Of a stretch of 34,375 bases of DNA, positions 1 through 8,800 are shown in pieces. The notes beneath the pieces were generated by a model. That model was given only the letters and a program-made list of their open reading frames with translations. It was not told the origin of the DNA and made no database searches. Made by a program: the position numbers and the translations under genes. Positions within the stretch are counted from its first letter, which is position 1; every line of letters starts with the position of its first letter. The DNA comes from an uncultured Shewanella sp. (GTDB taxonomy: Bacteria; Pseudomonadota; Gammaproteobacteria; Enterobacterales; Shewanellaceae). Location: the NCBI RefSeq assembly GCF_947495455.1, contig NZ_CANLZC010000061.1:1-34375 (forward strand). The letters are read 5' to 3'.

Positions 1-1
1 G

Positions 2-76
2 TTATATGAAGAACCATCTTATTTATCGCAATGTCTTCGGGATTATTTAGAATAAAAATATGAGGGGATCTTTAAG
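2..76 (+). mobile_element. IS10-like insertion sequence end (partial, left edge)
   Basis: Positions 2-76 are an exact inverted copy of 34301-34375. Read on the plus strand, 2-55 encodes LYEEPSYLSQCLRDYLE followed by TAA, which looks like the last 17 residues of a transposase. About 20 bases later the repeat ends at 76. Read inward from 76 the terminus is CTTAAAGATCCCCTCATA, which shares AGATCCCCTCATA with the outer end of IS10 as I remember it. The IS4 family, IS10 group, is therefore the best guess. The rest of the element lies outside the window. The family name is inference; the repeat and the open frame are direct observation. Confidence 0.7.
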
Positions 77-304
77 TATTTACACACTAAACTTCCCCCA
101 GCCTCCCTTCATAAAACACTCCCCCCACTCCTCAATAAGCGACACACTATTCACACACTATTCGCGCCCTCATATGCAACAGACCCAGCGGCCTTGCTCT
201 ATGAAAAGACAAAAAGATAAAAAGACACAACATTAAAACCGAATCAGACATTCTTCAAGGTTGATATATAAACAGATTTATATAAACAGCTCGATGAGGC
301 CTTT
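77..304. other. gene-free flank between IS end and hipBA terminator
   Basis: I see no supported gene here. The stretch has C-rich and CT-rich runs, the near-repeat CACACTATTCACACACTATT around 143-163, and two copies of TATATAAACAG at 265-275 and 279-289 with a 14-bp period. It may be the decayed flank of the IS insertion site. Confidence 0.5.
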
Positions 305-338
305 GTAAAATAAAGGCCTAGATATTACTATCTAGGCC
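305..338 (-). terminator. probable rho-independent terminator of hipBA
   Basis: GGCCTAGATA (315-324) and TATCTAGGCC (329-338) form a perfect 10-bp stem with a TTAC loop. On the minus strand the stem is followed by TTTATTTTA, giving a normal terminator shape about 170 bases beyond the hipA stop codon. A second possible stem, AGGCCTTT (297-304) with AAAGGCCT (312-319), shares the same GGCCT and could not form at the same time. Confidence 0.6.
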
Positions 339-383
339 ACAATCCTCGACTCCCCAGCTCAAACCTTTTCTCTTCAACCCAAT
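338..383 (+). repeat. direct repeat flanking hipBA, copy 1
   Basis: This segment starts CACAATCCTCGACTCCCCA and matches 2261-2312 in the same orientation with small changes, the main one a 6-base TTTCTC-type insertion in copy 2. Weaker similarity continues to an ATGACAAC-CCCCT motif at about 431-444 and 2322-2336. The two copies lie on either side of the hipBA operon. Confidence 0.6.
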
Positions 384-480
384 TTCCTCCTCTCCTTCAA
401 GCTTTCCCCCCACTCCAATAGCACTAAACAATGACAACGCCCCTATTGCAGCTAAACACCCGTTTGATGACGATTGCCAA

Positions 481-505
481 AATAGCGACAATAGCGACAA
501 TAGCG
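481..505. repeat. short tandem repeat next to hipA stop
   Basis: AATAGCGAC is repeated 2.8 times (481-489, 490-498, 499-505), ending six bases before the last base of the hipA stop codon. Nine-base units would preserve frame if they were translated, but no convincing gene uses them. Confidence 0.6.
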
Positions 506-511
506 TTTTAC

Positions 512-1762
512 TTACACATTAAAGGCTGCTTGCTTCATTAATTGCTGCGCTCTGCTGATCCCCAAGCGATCCGCAAGTTTCTGCCAATGTTGCACTGCAC
601 TTAGCACTTCATCATAAATCTGAGTCGCCTCATCATGGGTTAAACGAAAAAAGTCGATAACCTCAAATGCCAAACTATAATCTAACGCATTGGCAGTATC
701 GGTAATGTTCAGATGTAACCCTTGCTTGCCGACAATGGGGTTCAAATCATAAGCTGGCGATAACCGCCATCCTTGACTCGTCAATAAAAAACCATGATTA
801 CGGAGATGATCATCGGTATTAGATATCGCAATATTAAACACGATCCGGCGCCATAGTTGAGCTAAATCCACCTTGGTCTGTGCACCTTGGTTAGTCAAGA
901 ACTCCGCGATTTCAAGATAACTAGCACCGTCTGAATGCTCACCATCATAGTATTGCAGTTGCGTCATAGCCGATGAAAAATGAAGTCGTTTACTGCCCAT
1001 CCGATCGAAACGTTTAGTAATGAAGGTATGATGCTGCGATGAGAATTTTCGGACTTCACTTGAAAACATCTCAACCCCTGCAGCCAATGCCAACTCGTAA
1101 CACAACATTTCCCATATTCCGACATCAAAAGTATCGTTTTGGTTAGGGAATTTAGCTATCCAAAGTTGGTCATACTCATCGGTGACACACGCTTTAGGCC
1201 TTGCTCCGCCCAACGAGGAGCCGGGGGAAATAAGCATATTGAGCCAGCGATAGTACTCATCACTCTCAATATTTTCATCTTTTTCAATTTGAATAGCAGC
1301 GTATTCCAGCTCTCTTAATGACGCCATAGGAGGGGCTGAAAACTCGGCGTTATTATCAAGAAAATCTTGCGAATCCGCTATCTTAAATCGGATCCCACCC
1401 ATTCGGTATGAATCATGCACGCCCAATAAATAGTCCAACTCACTCAAGCGGCCACTGCTTCGTAAACCCTTACGCTGCTCAATAGCTGCTCGGCGCTGCA
1501 TCAGAATTCGCCCCCAACGATCGGGTGACGAGTCCAAAAAGGCGCGAAAGTTTTTATCGGCAGCGTCATTGTACAATTCACCACTATGAAGGGTAAGTAG
1601 TGGATCTATCTGTAAGCGATATGCTGATTTTAAAAATGCATTGTCATACGCAAAGCTAAATACTCCACCACGACTAGAATCACTGTAAGTTAATTTGCCA
1701 AGCAATAAAGGGATCTCAATGGGATCCCAAGAAGCATAAACCTCAACGACACTGCGACTCAT
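512..1762 (-). CDS. hipA: HipA-type serine/threonine kinase toxin
   Basis: HipA kinases phosphorylate a translation component (glutamyl-tRNA synthetase in E. coli) and slow growth until neutralised by HipB. The 416-residue protein has the family length and motifs in order: the glycine-rich loop SSLGGARPKA (182-191), the ATP-binding lysine in AKFP (203-206), TKRFDR (249-254), the catalytic-loop motif NTDDHLRNHGF (315-325), and SPAYDLNP (335-342) in place of DFG. The N-terminal subdomain (about 1-120) contains the usual SSPDRWGR-type helix. The start codon overlaps the hipB stop by four bases, so the two are translationally coupled with antitoxin first. The loop variant ARPKA differs from the E. 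coli QEK version, so the substrate may differ. I see no lesion that would inactivate it. Confidence 0.93.
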   Translation of the reverse strand: MSRSVVEVYASWDPIEIPLLLGKLTYSDSSRGGVFSFAYDNAFLKSAYRLQIDPLLTLHSGELYNDAADKNFRAFLDSSPDRWGRILMQRRAAIEQRKGLRSSGRLSELDYLLGVHDSYRMGGIRFKIADSQDFLDNNAEFSAPPMASLRELEYAAIQIEKDENIESDEYYRWLNMLISPGSSLGGARPKACVTDEYDQLWIAKFPNQNDTFDVGIWEMLCYELALAAGVEMFSSEVRKFSSQHHTFITKRFDRMGSKRLHFSSAMTQLQYYDGEHSDGASYLEIAEFLTNQGAQTKVDLAQLWRRIVFNIAISNTDDHLRNHGFLLTSQGWRLSPAYDLNPIVGKQGLHLNITDTANALDYSLAFEVIDFFRLTHDEATQIYDEVLSAVQHWQKLADRLGISRAQQLMKQAAFNV

Positions 1763-2064
1763 TTATCACCACCCAAGAGTTTAATATTTTGCAATTTGAT
1801 ACCGACTTCATCGAGGGCGGCTAATTCGGAAAAATTATCTTCCATTCCCAATACAGCCATTATTTTCAAGTAAGTGCCTATAGCGACGCCAGGATCACCC
1901 GCAAATACCTTATTGATCGTTTTATTATCAAAACCTGTACGTTCACAGATCATTTTTTTGGTAAAACCACGACGTTTCATCGCCAACAGCAAATCTTCAC
2001 CAAAAGTGCTCAATACCTTGCGTTGTTTAGGGAACAATACTTTATGTAAGTCTCTCTTTGCCAT
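1759..2064 (-). CDS. hipB: HipB-type XRE-family antitoxin and repressor
   Basis: A 101-residue DNA-binding protein with one helix-turn-helix of the XRE/Cro type at about 24-60 (LLLAMKRRGFTKKMICERTG then FDNKTINKVFAGD). It precedes hipA and overlaps it by ATGA, the standard antitoxin-toxin arrangement. By analogy with HipB it should dimerise, bind HipA and repress its own promoter. AGGTG lies 8 bases before the ATG. Four operator-like palindromes directly upstream, one covering the -10 box, fit autoregulation. The N-terminus is longer and more basic than in E. coli HipB. Confidence 0.9.
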   Translation of the reverse strand: MAKRDLHKVLFPKQRKVLSTFGEDLLLAMKRRGFTKKMICERTGFDNKTINKVFAGDPGVAIGTYLKIMAVLGMEDNFSELAALDEVGIKLQNIKLLGGDK

Positions 2065-2080
2065 GAATTCACCTATAAAC

Positions 2081-2207
2081 GGACTATAATCCCATTTTAA
2101 AGATATTAATAGGAATATAGTCCCTTAATCACACAAATTCAACCTAAGTATTAATATACTGGTAGGACTGTATTCCCATTTTTAGAGTATTAATGGGAAT
2201 ATAGTCC
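2081..2207. promoter_or_regulatory. four-site HipB operator array
   Basis: Four copies of the near-palindrome GGAnTATAnTCC occur at 2081-2092, 2112-2123, 2165-2176 (TGTA in the core) and 2196-2207. Sites 1-2 and sites 3-4 are each exactly 31 bp apart, about three helical turns. Each pair is also inverted at a larger scale, because every site is extended by CCATT or its complement facing the partner. The spacing and symmetry suggest cooperative binding of HipB dimers on one face of the DNA. Binding by HipB itself is inference from position. Confidence 0.8.
2114..2142 (-). promoter_or_regulatory. hipBA promoter
   Basis: On the minus strand TTGAAT (2142-2137) and TATATT (2119-2114) are separated by 17 bases, a good sigma-70 promoter about 50 bases upstream of the hipB start. 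The -10 box lies inside operator site 2 (2112-2123), so repressor binding would block polymerase directly. Confidence 0.7.
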
Positions 2208-2537
2208 TACATTTAACGCTACCCTTCCTCTCCTTCAATTCCAGCTCCCCTCTTTCCCTCCACAATCCTCGACTCCCCACTTCAAACCTTTTCTCTTTCT
2301 CTTCAATCCAATCCCACCCTATGACAACCCCCTTTCACTCTAGTGGTAGCCTTAACTTGAGCAGCTTGCACTGCTGCCACCCTGCATTGACTTGCCTCTC
2401 TCACTTGTCTCCTCTCACGCCCTCTCATTTATCTGCTCTCACTTCTTTCCGCTCACTTGTCTGCTCTCGATTCGGCCGCCACAGGCTTAACCCATTCAGA
2501 CTTAAGGTTAATCGACCTAATGCTAATTGCTTAAGGG
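2208..2537. other. CT-rich intergenic stretch, no supported gene
   Basis: The plus strand is strongly pyrimidine-rich, with repeated CTCTCACTT-like words (about 2398-2468) and copy 2 of the hipBA flanking repeat. One open frame of 91 codons crosses it (2321-2596), but its composition follows the base bias and it has no ribosome site or recognisable domain, so I do not call it a gene. Confidence 0.5.
2261..2312 (+). repeat. direct repeat flanking hipBA, copy 2
   Basis: Same orientation as 338-383, beginning CACAATCCTCGACTCCCCA, with a short pyrimidine insertion in the middle. Together the two copies bracket the toxin-antitoxin operon and its operators. Confidence 0.6.
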
Positions 2538-2558
2538 TAATGATAATTATTATCATTA
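2538..2558. promoter_or_regulatory. Fur box
   Basis: TAATGATAAT (2538-2547) and ATTATCATTA (2549-2558) are perfect inverted arms around a single T. The 21-bp palindrome closely matches the classical Fur-box core GATAAT-ATTATC. It lies 145 bases before the start of the exported protein at 2704, the only nearby plus-strand gene, and predicts iron-responsive repression of it. Confidence 0.8.
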
Positions 2559-2655
2559 AATTCGCTAAAGTTAACTTTTGCGCTACAGATTATTAAAAAA
2601 TCTTCGACTTAAGCCTCATTGCGCCAATGGATGACTCATTACTACTATATTCAGG

Positions 2656-2672
2656 TGACGTAACTAACGTCA
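2656..2672. promoter_or_regulatory. inverted repeat TGACGT-N5-ACGTCA
   Basis: TGACGT (2656-2661) and ACGTCA (2667-2672) flank AACTA, about 30 bases before the start codon of the exported protein. It could be a regulator-binding site or a small hairpin in the leader of the transcript. No regulator can be named. Confidence 0.35.
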
Positions 2673-2703
2673 TGAAACTTCTTAACTATTAGAAAGGCTA
2701 CCC

Positions 2704-3654
2704 ATGCAAATGATTAAACCACTGACACTTTCTTTATTGGCCACTGGATTGTTCAGTGCTGTTAACGTTTCTGCAGCAACAGAGACTACACTACTGACTT
2801 GCAATGGATGCTCGCCGACTCAAATGGAAGCGGTAACACAACACCACTTAAGAACACACAAGGATGAATTCATTGCGGTTGTGGATTACCAAAATGAACA
2901 GGCTAGCAAATTCCAAGTGAACCCCGTCACCAATAAATACGGTAAAACCGTTAATCAACTTACCGCTGTCGAATTAACGACGGAAGAGGCTGACAATATC
3001 AAGGCTGTCATCGAAGCCCGTAAGGCATTGGTTGAATTAATGCCTGAATCTGTGGTGATTAACCCAGAAGCCACCGATGGCACTAAGTCACATTTTCATG
3101 CTCACACATTGAAAACTAAACCTTCATTCAACTTCGATTACCAATACCTTTACTATGGTAGCTTTAAGCAACAAGTGAATGTGTATGACTTCATGCAAGC
3201 CTCTTATTTACGTAACAAGGCCTATCATGAGTATTTTGGTGACAACTATGCCACTTACCTTTTCAGCATGCTATCGAAAGCCTTGATCAGCTTCAAATTG
3301 CCTATGGATGTCTATGATGGTATTGGCTTACACCTTAACATTCAATTTGAAAATGCCAACCAAGCATATTTAGGCACGGCACAAGTCGCCATCGATCCGA
3401 AAAAAGAAACCTTCAATGTGATTTCTGCTAGCGATGCTGACAAAAATACCGTTCCAGTGAAAAAAGAAGACATAGCCGGTCAAATGTTCGCCTTTAGTTC
3501 TGACGATAATAAAGCCGCTTTTGACAGCTATATTGAGCAATTCGCTTCTGCATCAGAGAAATGCCAATCAGTAAGCAGTCGTCAGTTAGGCGAAGTGTCA
3601 CTGCATGCCTACCAGTGTAATGCTGTTGTGAGTGACACAGCAGCCGCAAAATAA
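2704..3654 (+). CDS. exported protein of unknown function, probably Fur-regulated
   Basis: A 316-residue protein with a clear signal peptide (basic MQMIK, a hydrophobic stretch, and probable cleavage after VSA at residue 24). The mature part begins with a CNGC motif (C33, C36); without a following His it is not a heme site, so a disulfide or metal pair is more likely. Two more Cys lie near the C-terminus. The middle is rich in Tyr and Phe (about 140-220) and may be membrane-associated, but I see no membrane helix after the signal. AGAAAGG six bases before the first ATG supports this start over the Met at codon 3. The Fur box upstream suggests an iron-starvation role. A strong terminator follows, so it is monocistronic. 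I do not recognise the family. Confidence 0.85.
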   Translation: MQMIKPLTLSLLATGLFSAVNVSAATETTLLTCNGCSPTQMEAVTQHHLRTHKDEFIAVVDYQNEQASKFQVNPVTNKYGKTVNQLTAVELTTEEADNIKAVIEARKALVELMPESVVINPEATDGTKSHFHAHTLKTKPSFNFDYQYLYYGSFKQQVNVYDFMQASYLRNKAYHEYFGDNYATYLFSMLSKALISFKLPMDVYDGIGLHLNIQFENANQAYLGTAQVAIDPKKETFNVISASDADKNTVPVKKEDIAGQMFAFSSDDNKAAFDSYIEQFASASEKCQSVSSRQLGEVSLHAYQCNAVVSDTAAAK

Positions 3655-3741
3655 GCGTATTATAAACTTATCACTCAATTACCCTAGCATATATCCCCCT
3701 GGTACTTGCACCCATAGAGGTATTGAAAAAGTGATAACAAT

Positions 3742-3787
3742 AATCAATGTTATCACGTTTTGATAACATTGATTCAATTATTTTTTT
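3742..3787 (+). terminator. rho-independent terminator of the exported-protein gene
   Basis: AATCAATGTTATCA (3742-3755) pairs perfectly with TGATAACATTGATT (3761-3774) around a five-base loop. Six bases later comes a run of seven T (3781-3787). The position 88 bases after the stop codon fits termination. Confidence 0.75.
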
Positions 3788-3990
3788 GAGTGTATGCTCC
3801 ATATTTCAAGTGCCAACCAAGTCCCCCCCATCGCGACCCGTTCCATGGCCGGATACTCATCATTAATCGACCACATTCGGTAAATGGATTGTGTTTTCGC
3901 CTCTTTGACAAACACGGCCTGATTTTCAGTCATGTGCTTTTCAAGGGCCAAACCCCGCAAAAATGCGCCATTCACAGCAAGATCGACAGT
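3778..3990 (-). pseudogene. fragment of an allophanate-hydrolase C-terminal / gamma-glutamylcyclotransferase-like domain
   Basis: The minus-strand frame reads TVDLAVNGAFLRGLALEKHM, and further on IYRMWSIN, AMERVAMGGTWLALEIWSI. This resembles the stretch of AtzF-type C-terminal domains (and small stand-alone relatives) that reads roughly LAVNGALMRGLxLN, then YRLW, then a GG-x-x-x-x-x-E-x-W strand. Only about 65 residues remain: an in-frame stop lies just upstream, and after EIWSI the frame runs into the neighbouring terminator, whose T-run supplies the last Lys codons and the stop. The only start in frame is GTG at 3975 and no ribosome site is clear. I read it as a decayed remnant. The family call rests on remembered motifs. 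Confidence 0.5.
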
Positions 3991-4230
3991 CTCTGAATAA
4001 AAAATAATTTAAAAAACAATAATATAATAGTAATAGAATATTTCATTTCAACTTTTCCTTCATTGATTTGTCTTAATTAAGCCTAGCAAGGCTCACTGAA
4101 AAAAATCAAAATTCACTCGCACCTTTAGCCATTATCAATTAGGCTTTGCCTTTAGCTCATAAAAGCAGCAATATGAGGAGAGCAATACCCATAATCTGGG
4201 AAGCATAAACAGCGAGAAGGAAAAGCTTAT

Positions 4231-5271
4231 ATGGATAATAAAATTACACGCATTTGCTGGAATAGCCATCATTGGGCACTCCCTTCGGGTAAAGAAGGAA
4301 AAAGTCAAGATAAAGAAAGCTTGGAATATCAACAAGGTTACAGTTTTGAAGAATGGTTAGGTGAACAAAGTCACCACATTGACGGTTTCAAATATGCCTT
4401 TTTACCCGCTATCGATATCCATAATAATCGGCTTCAAGGCAATAAATGGAATATATGGCTATACACGCTAAAAGATAACCGCAAGCTGTGCGTCGGTCAT
4501 ATCAAAAGAACTTTATGTATCACAGAAGAAGACGCCCAAAAAGCACTGGATACCTATAAAGAAGAAGGCTGGTTAAACGACATGCAAGCTCAGTTGAATG
4601 AACTGAATATTGATCCCACCTCATTAATTGAGACTCCCGCATTATCAATGTTTAATATCAAGTTTAAACTCAAAGATTTAACTTGGTTTAAAGAGCCTAA
4701 AGATATTAGTCATCATTATGCCAATCACCGCTATGTCCTCATGGATTTAGTGGATCCTGACTTTAAAGAAGAACACTTACTCGAAGATGATCTGTCTTTC
4801 GATTTAACCCATATCTTAGCAGCACCGCACACAGTGAATGAAAAAATAGAAGCGGTGAATAACAGAATAGGGCAAGGCGTTTTTAGGCGCAACGTCATTG
4901 ATTTATGGCAATCAGAACGCTGCGCTGTGACCTTAGTGGACATTGCTTGCATGCTCACGGCCACACACATTAAGTCTTGGGAGCACTGCACCGAGGAAGA
5001 AAAATTCGACGGAGCCAATGGCCTGATGTTGTGTGCCCATGTTAGCCAACTATTCAGTAATCATTTAGCCACTTTTACGCTTAAAAATGGCCGTTACATT
5101 CTAGAAGTCTCTGCCTGTATCGATCCCACACAGCTCAAAGGATTAGGTATTGAAAAAGACACGCAACTGAGCACCGCACATTTAGACTTTGACTCACTAG
5201 AACGTTTCAAACGATACATTCAAGAACATAATCAAAAGTTTATCGAAACCAATACCTTTTACCATGACTAG
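4231..5271 (+). CDS. HNH endonuclease-like protein with N-terminal reader-like domain
   Basis: A 346-residue cytoplasmic protein. The C-terminal part (about 208-290) fits the HNH_2-type nuclease pattern of restriction-associated proteins: RIGQGVFRRNVIDLW, C231, ATHIKSW (244-250), NGLMLCAH (263-270), then LF-x(4)-LATF. In typical members the last segment reads LFDxGLITF; here LFSNHLATF lacks the Asp, so activity is uncertain. The N-terminal 120 residues (ICWNSHHWALPSGKEGKS, later YSFEEWL, IDGFKYAFL, VGHI and GWL) look like a separate compact domain of the kind fused to such nucleases, perhaps a PUA/EVE-like modified-base reader; that is inference. GAGAAGGA nine bases before ATG supports the start. 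It stands alone, convergent with the next gene, suggesting a solitary defence nuclease. Confidence 0.72.
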   Translation: MDNKITRICWNSHHWALPSGKEGKSQDKESLEYQQGYSFEEWLGEQSHHIDGFKYAFLPAIDIHNNRLQGNKWNIWLYTLKDNRKLCVGHIKRTLCITEEDAQKALDTYKEEGWLNDMQAQLNELNIDPTSLIETPALSMFNIKFKLKDLTWFKEPKDISHHYANHRYVLMDLVDPDFKEEHLLEDDLSFDLTHILAAPHTVNEKIEAVNNRIGQGVFRRNVIDLWQSERCAVTLVDIACMLTATHIKSWEHCTEEEKFDGANGLMLCAHVSQLFSNHLATFTLKNGRYILEVSACIDPTQLKGLGIEKDTQLSTAHLDFDSLERFKRYIQEHNQKFIETNTFYHD

Positions 5272-5314
5272 ATTCTGTAGCAGGGCTCACAGGCATAAAT
5301 GTGCGTCCTGTTAT

Positions 5315-5632
5315 TCATTCGCTATTTTCTGCAGCACACTCTTCTTGATACTTATCAATCTCTTCTTGACTAAAAGTGATTCGATAGCTCATTCTTGACA
5401 GCGTATTTGCATCCTCTTTTTTGCGGTTAATTTGCACGAGAAAGTGTTCATAGTCAGAGAAATCAGCAGACAAAGCCTTCAATTGACTCTCGTCAGACAC
5501 TTCGGCAAAAAAAATAGCGGCTGACAACCGAGTTAATAAATTCTCATAAGGTAGCTCCCACTGAGTCAATACACCAGCGGCAGATAATGCAGTCATTTTC
5601 TCTTTTACTTTATCGATATCCGGTACATACAT
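5315..5632 (-). CDS. conserved-looking small hypothetical protein
   Basis: A 105-residue acidic, mostly helical soluble protein with no signal peptide or membrane segment. AAAGGA precedes the ATG by about nine bases. It is convergent with the HNH gene (43 bases apart) and lies 254 bases beyond the 3' end of the efflux operon, so it is probably transcribed alone. I do not recognise a domain. The C-terminal EEIDKYQEECAAENSE is charged and likely disordered. Confidence 0.7.
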   Translation of the reverse strand: MYVPDIDKVKEKMTALSAAGVLTQWELPYENLLTRLSAAIFFAEVSDESQLKALSADFSDYEHFLVQINRKKEDANTLSRMSYRITFSQEEIDKYQEECAAENSE

Positions 5633-5794
5633 AATGTGATCCTTTACTGTGCTCGTCTGTCAATTGAGCATAGTAGAATAGTCAGTAACTCACCAAATGA
5701 AGGTGCGATATTCAACCACAATCAATCGCCTTTACCATAGATATAATTAATATATTTATATAATCCATCATTATTATGGTTAAAAAATCATTTA

Positions 5795-5824
5795 AAAAAA
5801 CGCACCTAAAAAGGCGCGTTTTTA
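5795..5824 (-). terminator. terminator of the RND efflux operon
   Basis: On the minus strand a GC-rich stem (ACGCGCC with GGTGCGT, one mismatch) around TTTTTA is followed by seven T. It lies about 65 bases after the stop codon of the pump gene. The run of A before the stem also gives T on the other strand, so it may work in both directions. Confidence 0.7.
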
Positions 5825-5886
5825 TAAAGTTACGTAAATAAATGTCTTGATTGAACAAAATATTTCTTTTCAATTATTGTTACTTG

Positions 5887-8800
5887 TTAATCACTCCTTT
5901 CCGCCCTTCTTGTTAAAAAAAAGTAAAATAGAGGCGTGAGTAATAAACCAAATACCGTGACACCTATCATGCCAGCAAATACTGCGACCCCTATGGCTTG
6001 ACGCATTTCAGCACCTGCTCCTGTGGACAATACCATAGGCACCACGCCCATAATAAAGGCAATGGATGTCATTAGAATAGGACGCAATCGTAAGCGTGCC
6101 GCCTCAGTAATCGCTTCCATAGGTGATGCGCCTTCATCTTGCTTTTCCTTCGCAAACTCAACAATCAAAATCGCATTTTTAGTCGCTAACCCTACCAGTA
6201 CAATCAAGCCAATTTGGGTGAAAATATTATTATCCCCACCATAGATAAGCACACCGCTTATCGCCGATAGCAAGGTCATGGGAATAATCAATATAATGGC
6301 TAAAGGTAAAGACAAACTCTCATATTGCGCCGCAAGTACCATAAAGACCAGTAAGATCACTAAGGGAAAGACAATTAAACCTGTGTTGCCAGCCAAAATT
6401 TGCTGGTACGTTAACTCAGTCCATTCATATGTCATGCCATTGGGCAAAGTGTCAGCCAGAATTTTCTCAATCGCCGCTTGCGCCTCTCCCGAACTGTAAC
6501 CCGGTGCTGGCCCGCCATTTAACTCAGCCGTGGTAAAGCCATTGTAATGCATCACACGATCTGGGCCGGCAATATTACTCACAGTCACAAATGATCCAAG
6601 AGGCACCATGTCACCTTGGTTATTAGGCACTTTTAACTGACTGATTTGCTCAGGGCTTTGCCTAAAGGCTTCATCGGCCTGAATATTGACCTGATAGGTT
6701 CGGCCAAATTGGTTAAAGTCATTGACATACGTCGAGCCCATATAGGCCTGCAAGGTTTGAAAAACCTCATTGAGTGACACCCCCTGCTGCTTCGCTTTGG
6801 TGCGATCGACATCCAAATCAAGCTGAGGAACATTCACTTGATAGCTTGAAAATACCCCCTTCAATTCCGGTGCAGCCCATGCTTTTTGCATCACTTGCAT
6901 GGTCACTTTATACAGTTCTTCATAGCCCAGATTTGCTCTATCTTCAATTTGTAATCTAAAGCCACCAATGGTGCCTAGACCTTGTACAGGTGGAGGGGGG
7001 AATATGGCAATGAAGGCATCTTGAATACCCGCAAACTGACGATTTAAATCCGCGGCAATGGCATTGGCCGACAGACTGGGATCGGTACGATCGGCAAAGT
7101 CTTTTAATGGCGTAAACACAATGCCGCTATTAGGGCTATTAGTGAAACCATTAATACTCAGCCCTGGAAACGCAACAGAATGATCGACACCAGGGTGCGA
7201 CATGGCAATACGTGACATTTCTTTAATCACAGCTTCCGTTCTGTCAAGGGATGCGGCATCGGGCAGCTGTGCAAAGGCAATCAAATATTGCTTGTCTTGT
7301 CCTGGCACATAACCTGTCGGTGTCGAATGAAACTGTAATCCAGCAACGCCCACCAGAGCAATATACAGCACTCCAAAAATCACGCCTAAGCGAATAACTT
7401 TCTTCACCAACCAAACATACCCATTAGACGCACGATTGAAAAAGCGATTAAAAGGGGTAAATAACCAAGTGCCAAACACTTTGTCCATGCCCCGTGTTAA
7501 TACATCTTTTTTCTCATGACGGCCCTTTAAGAGTAAAGCTGATAAGGCTGGACTTAAAGTTAACGAGTTAATCGCTGAAATAAATGTCGAAATGGTAATG
7601 GTTAATGCAAACTGCTTATAAAACTGCCCTGTCAGTCCTGACATAAATGCGGTAGGAATAAACACAGCCGCTAACACTAAAGTGGTTGCCACAATGGGAC
7701 CTGTCACTTCCTTCATGGCTTTTTGTGTCGCAGCAATGGGGGCTAATCCTTCAGCAATATTACGCTCGACGTTTTCCACCACCACAATGGCATCATCTAC
7801 AACAATACCAATGGCGAGAACTAGGCCAAATAATGACAATGCATTAAGAGAAAATCCCATAAGGTACATGAAAGTAAAAGTACCAATGAGAGAGACAGGC
7901 ACCGCCACTAAGGGAATGATAGAAGCGCGCCAAGTTTGTAAAAACAACACAACCACAAGCACAACTAACAATACGGCTTCTAATAAGGTTTTGACGACAG
8001 CCTTAATTGAATCTCGAACAAAAACCGTTGGGTCGTAAACAATCGAGTAGCTTAATCCTTCAGGGAAATGTTCAGACAGCTGCGCCATGGTGCTTCGCAC
8101 ATCATTTGAGATTTGAATCGCATTAGAACCTGACGCTTGGAAAATGGGAATTGCCACCGCATCTTTATTATCAAGCAATGAACGTAATGAATAACTTGAG
8201 GCGCCCAGCTCGACTCTTGCGACATCTTTTAAACGCGTGACTTCGCCTTGCTGACCTACTTTAATAATAATATTTTCAAATTCTTCAACTGTAGTTAAGC
8301 GGCCTTTTACGTTGATCAATAATTGAAAATCTGCATCACCACTGGGCTGAGAGCCTAAACTCCCTGCCGCCGCTTGCTGATTTTGCTCTCGAACGGCAGC
8401 AATAATTTGTGTTGGAGACATGCCCAATGCTGAAACTTTATTAGGATCGAGCCAAATACGTAAACTGTATTCTCCCGCGCCAAATAAACGCACCGCACCC
8501 ACACCTTCAATACGGGCTAGCTCATCTTTTACATTAAGCGCAGCATAATTTGACAAATACAGCATGTCATAACGATCATCAGGCGAGGTTAAATGCACCA
8601 CCATAGTTAAATCCGGTGAAGATTTCTCTGTAATGATCCCCAAACGCTGCACTTCTTGTGGCAATCTGGGTTTCGCCCTATCCACACGACTTTGCACTTG
8701 TGCTTGTGCTTTATCCACATCGGTGCCAATAGCAAAAGTGATAGTCAGCGTCATGAGACCGTCAGAGGTGGCTTGAGAGGACATGTATAACATGTCTTCT

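Noticed and set aside
318..500. 60-codon minus-strand frame just after hipA
   Set aside because: It starts at TTG with no ribosome site, its first codons come from a 9-bp tandem repeat and its end overlaps the terminator hairpin. No domain is seen.
2321..2596. 91-codon plus-strand frame before the Fur box
   Set aside because: Its Ser/Leu/His-rich product follows from the CT-rich bias, and it runs through the Fur palindrome without a ribosome site or known domain.
2820..2840. Cytochrome c heme site in the exported protein
   Set aside because: The motif is CNGCS; the His required after the second Cys is missing.
6023..8038. Several plus-strand frames inside the efflux pump gene
   Set aside because: They are antisense shadows of the strongly conserved minus-strand RND gene, with no ribosome sites or domains.
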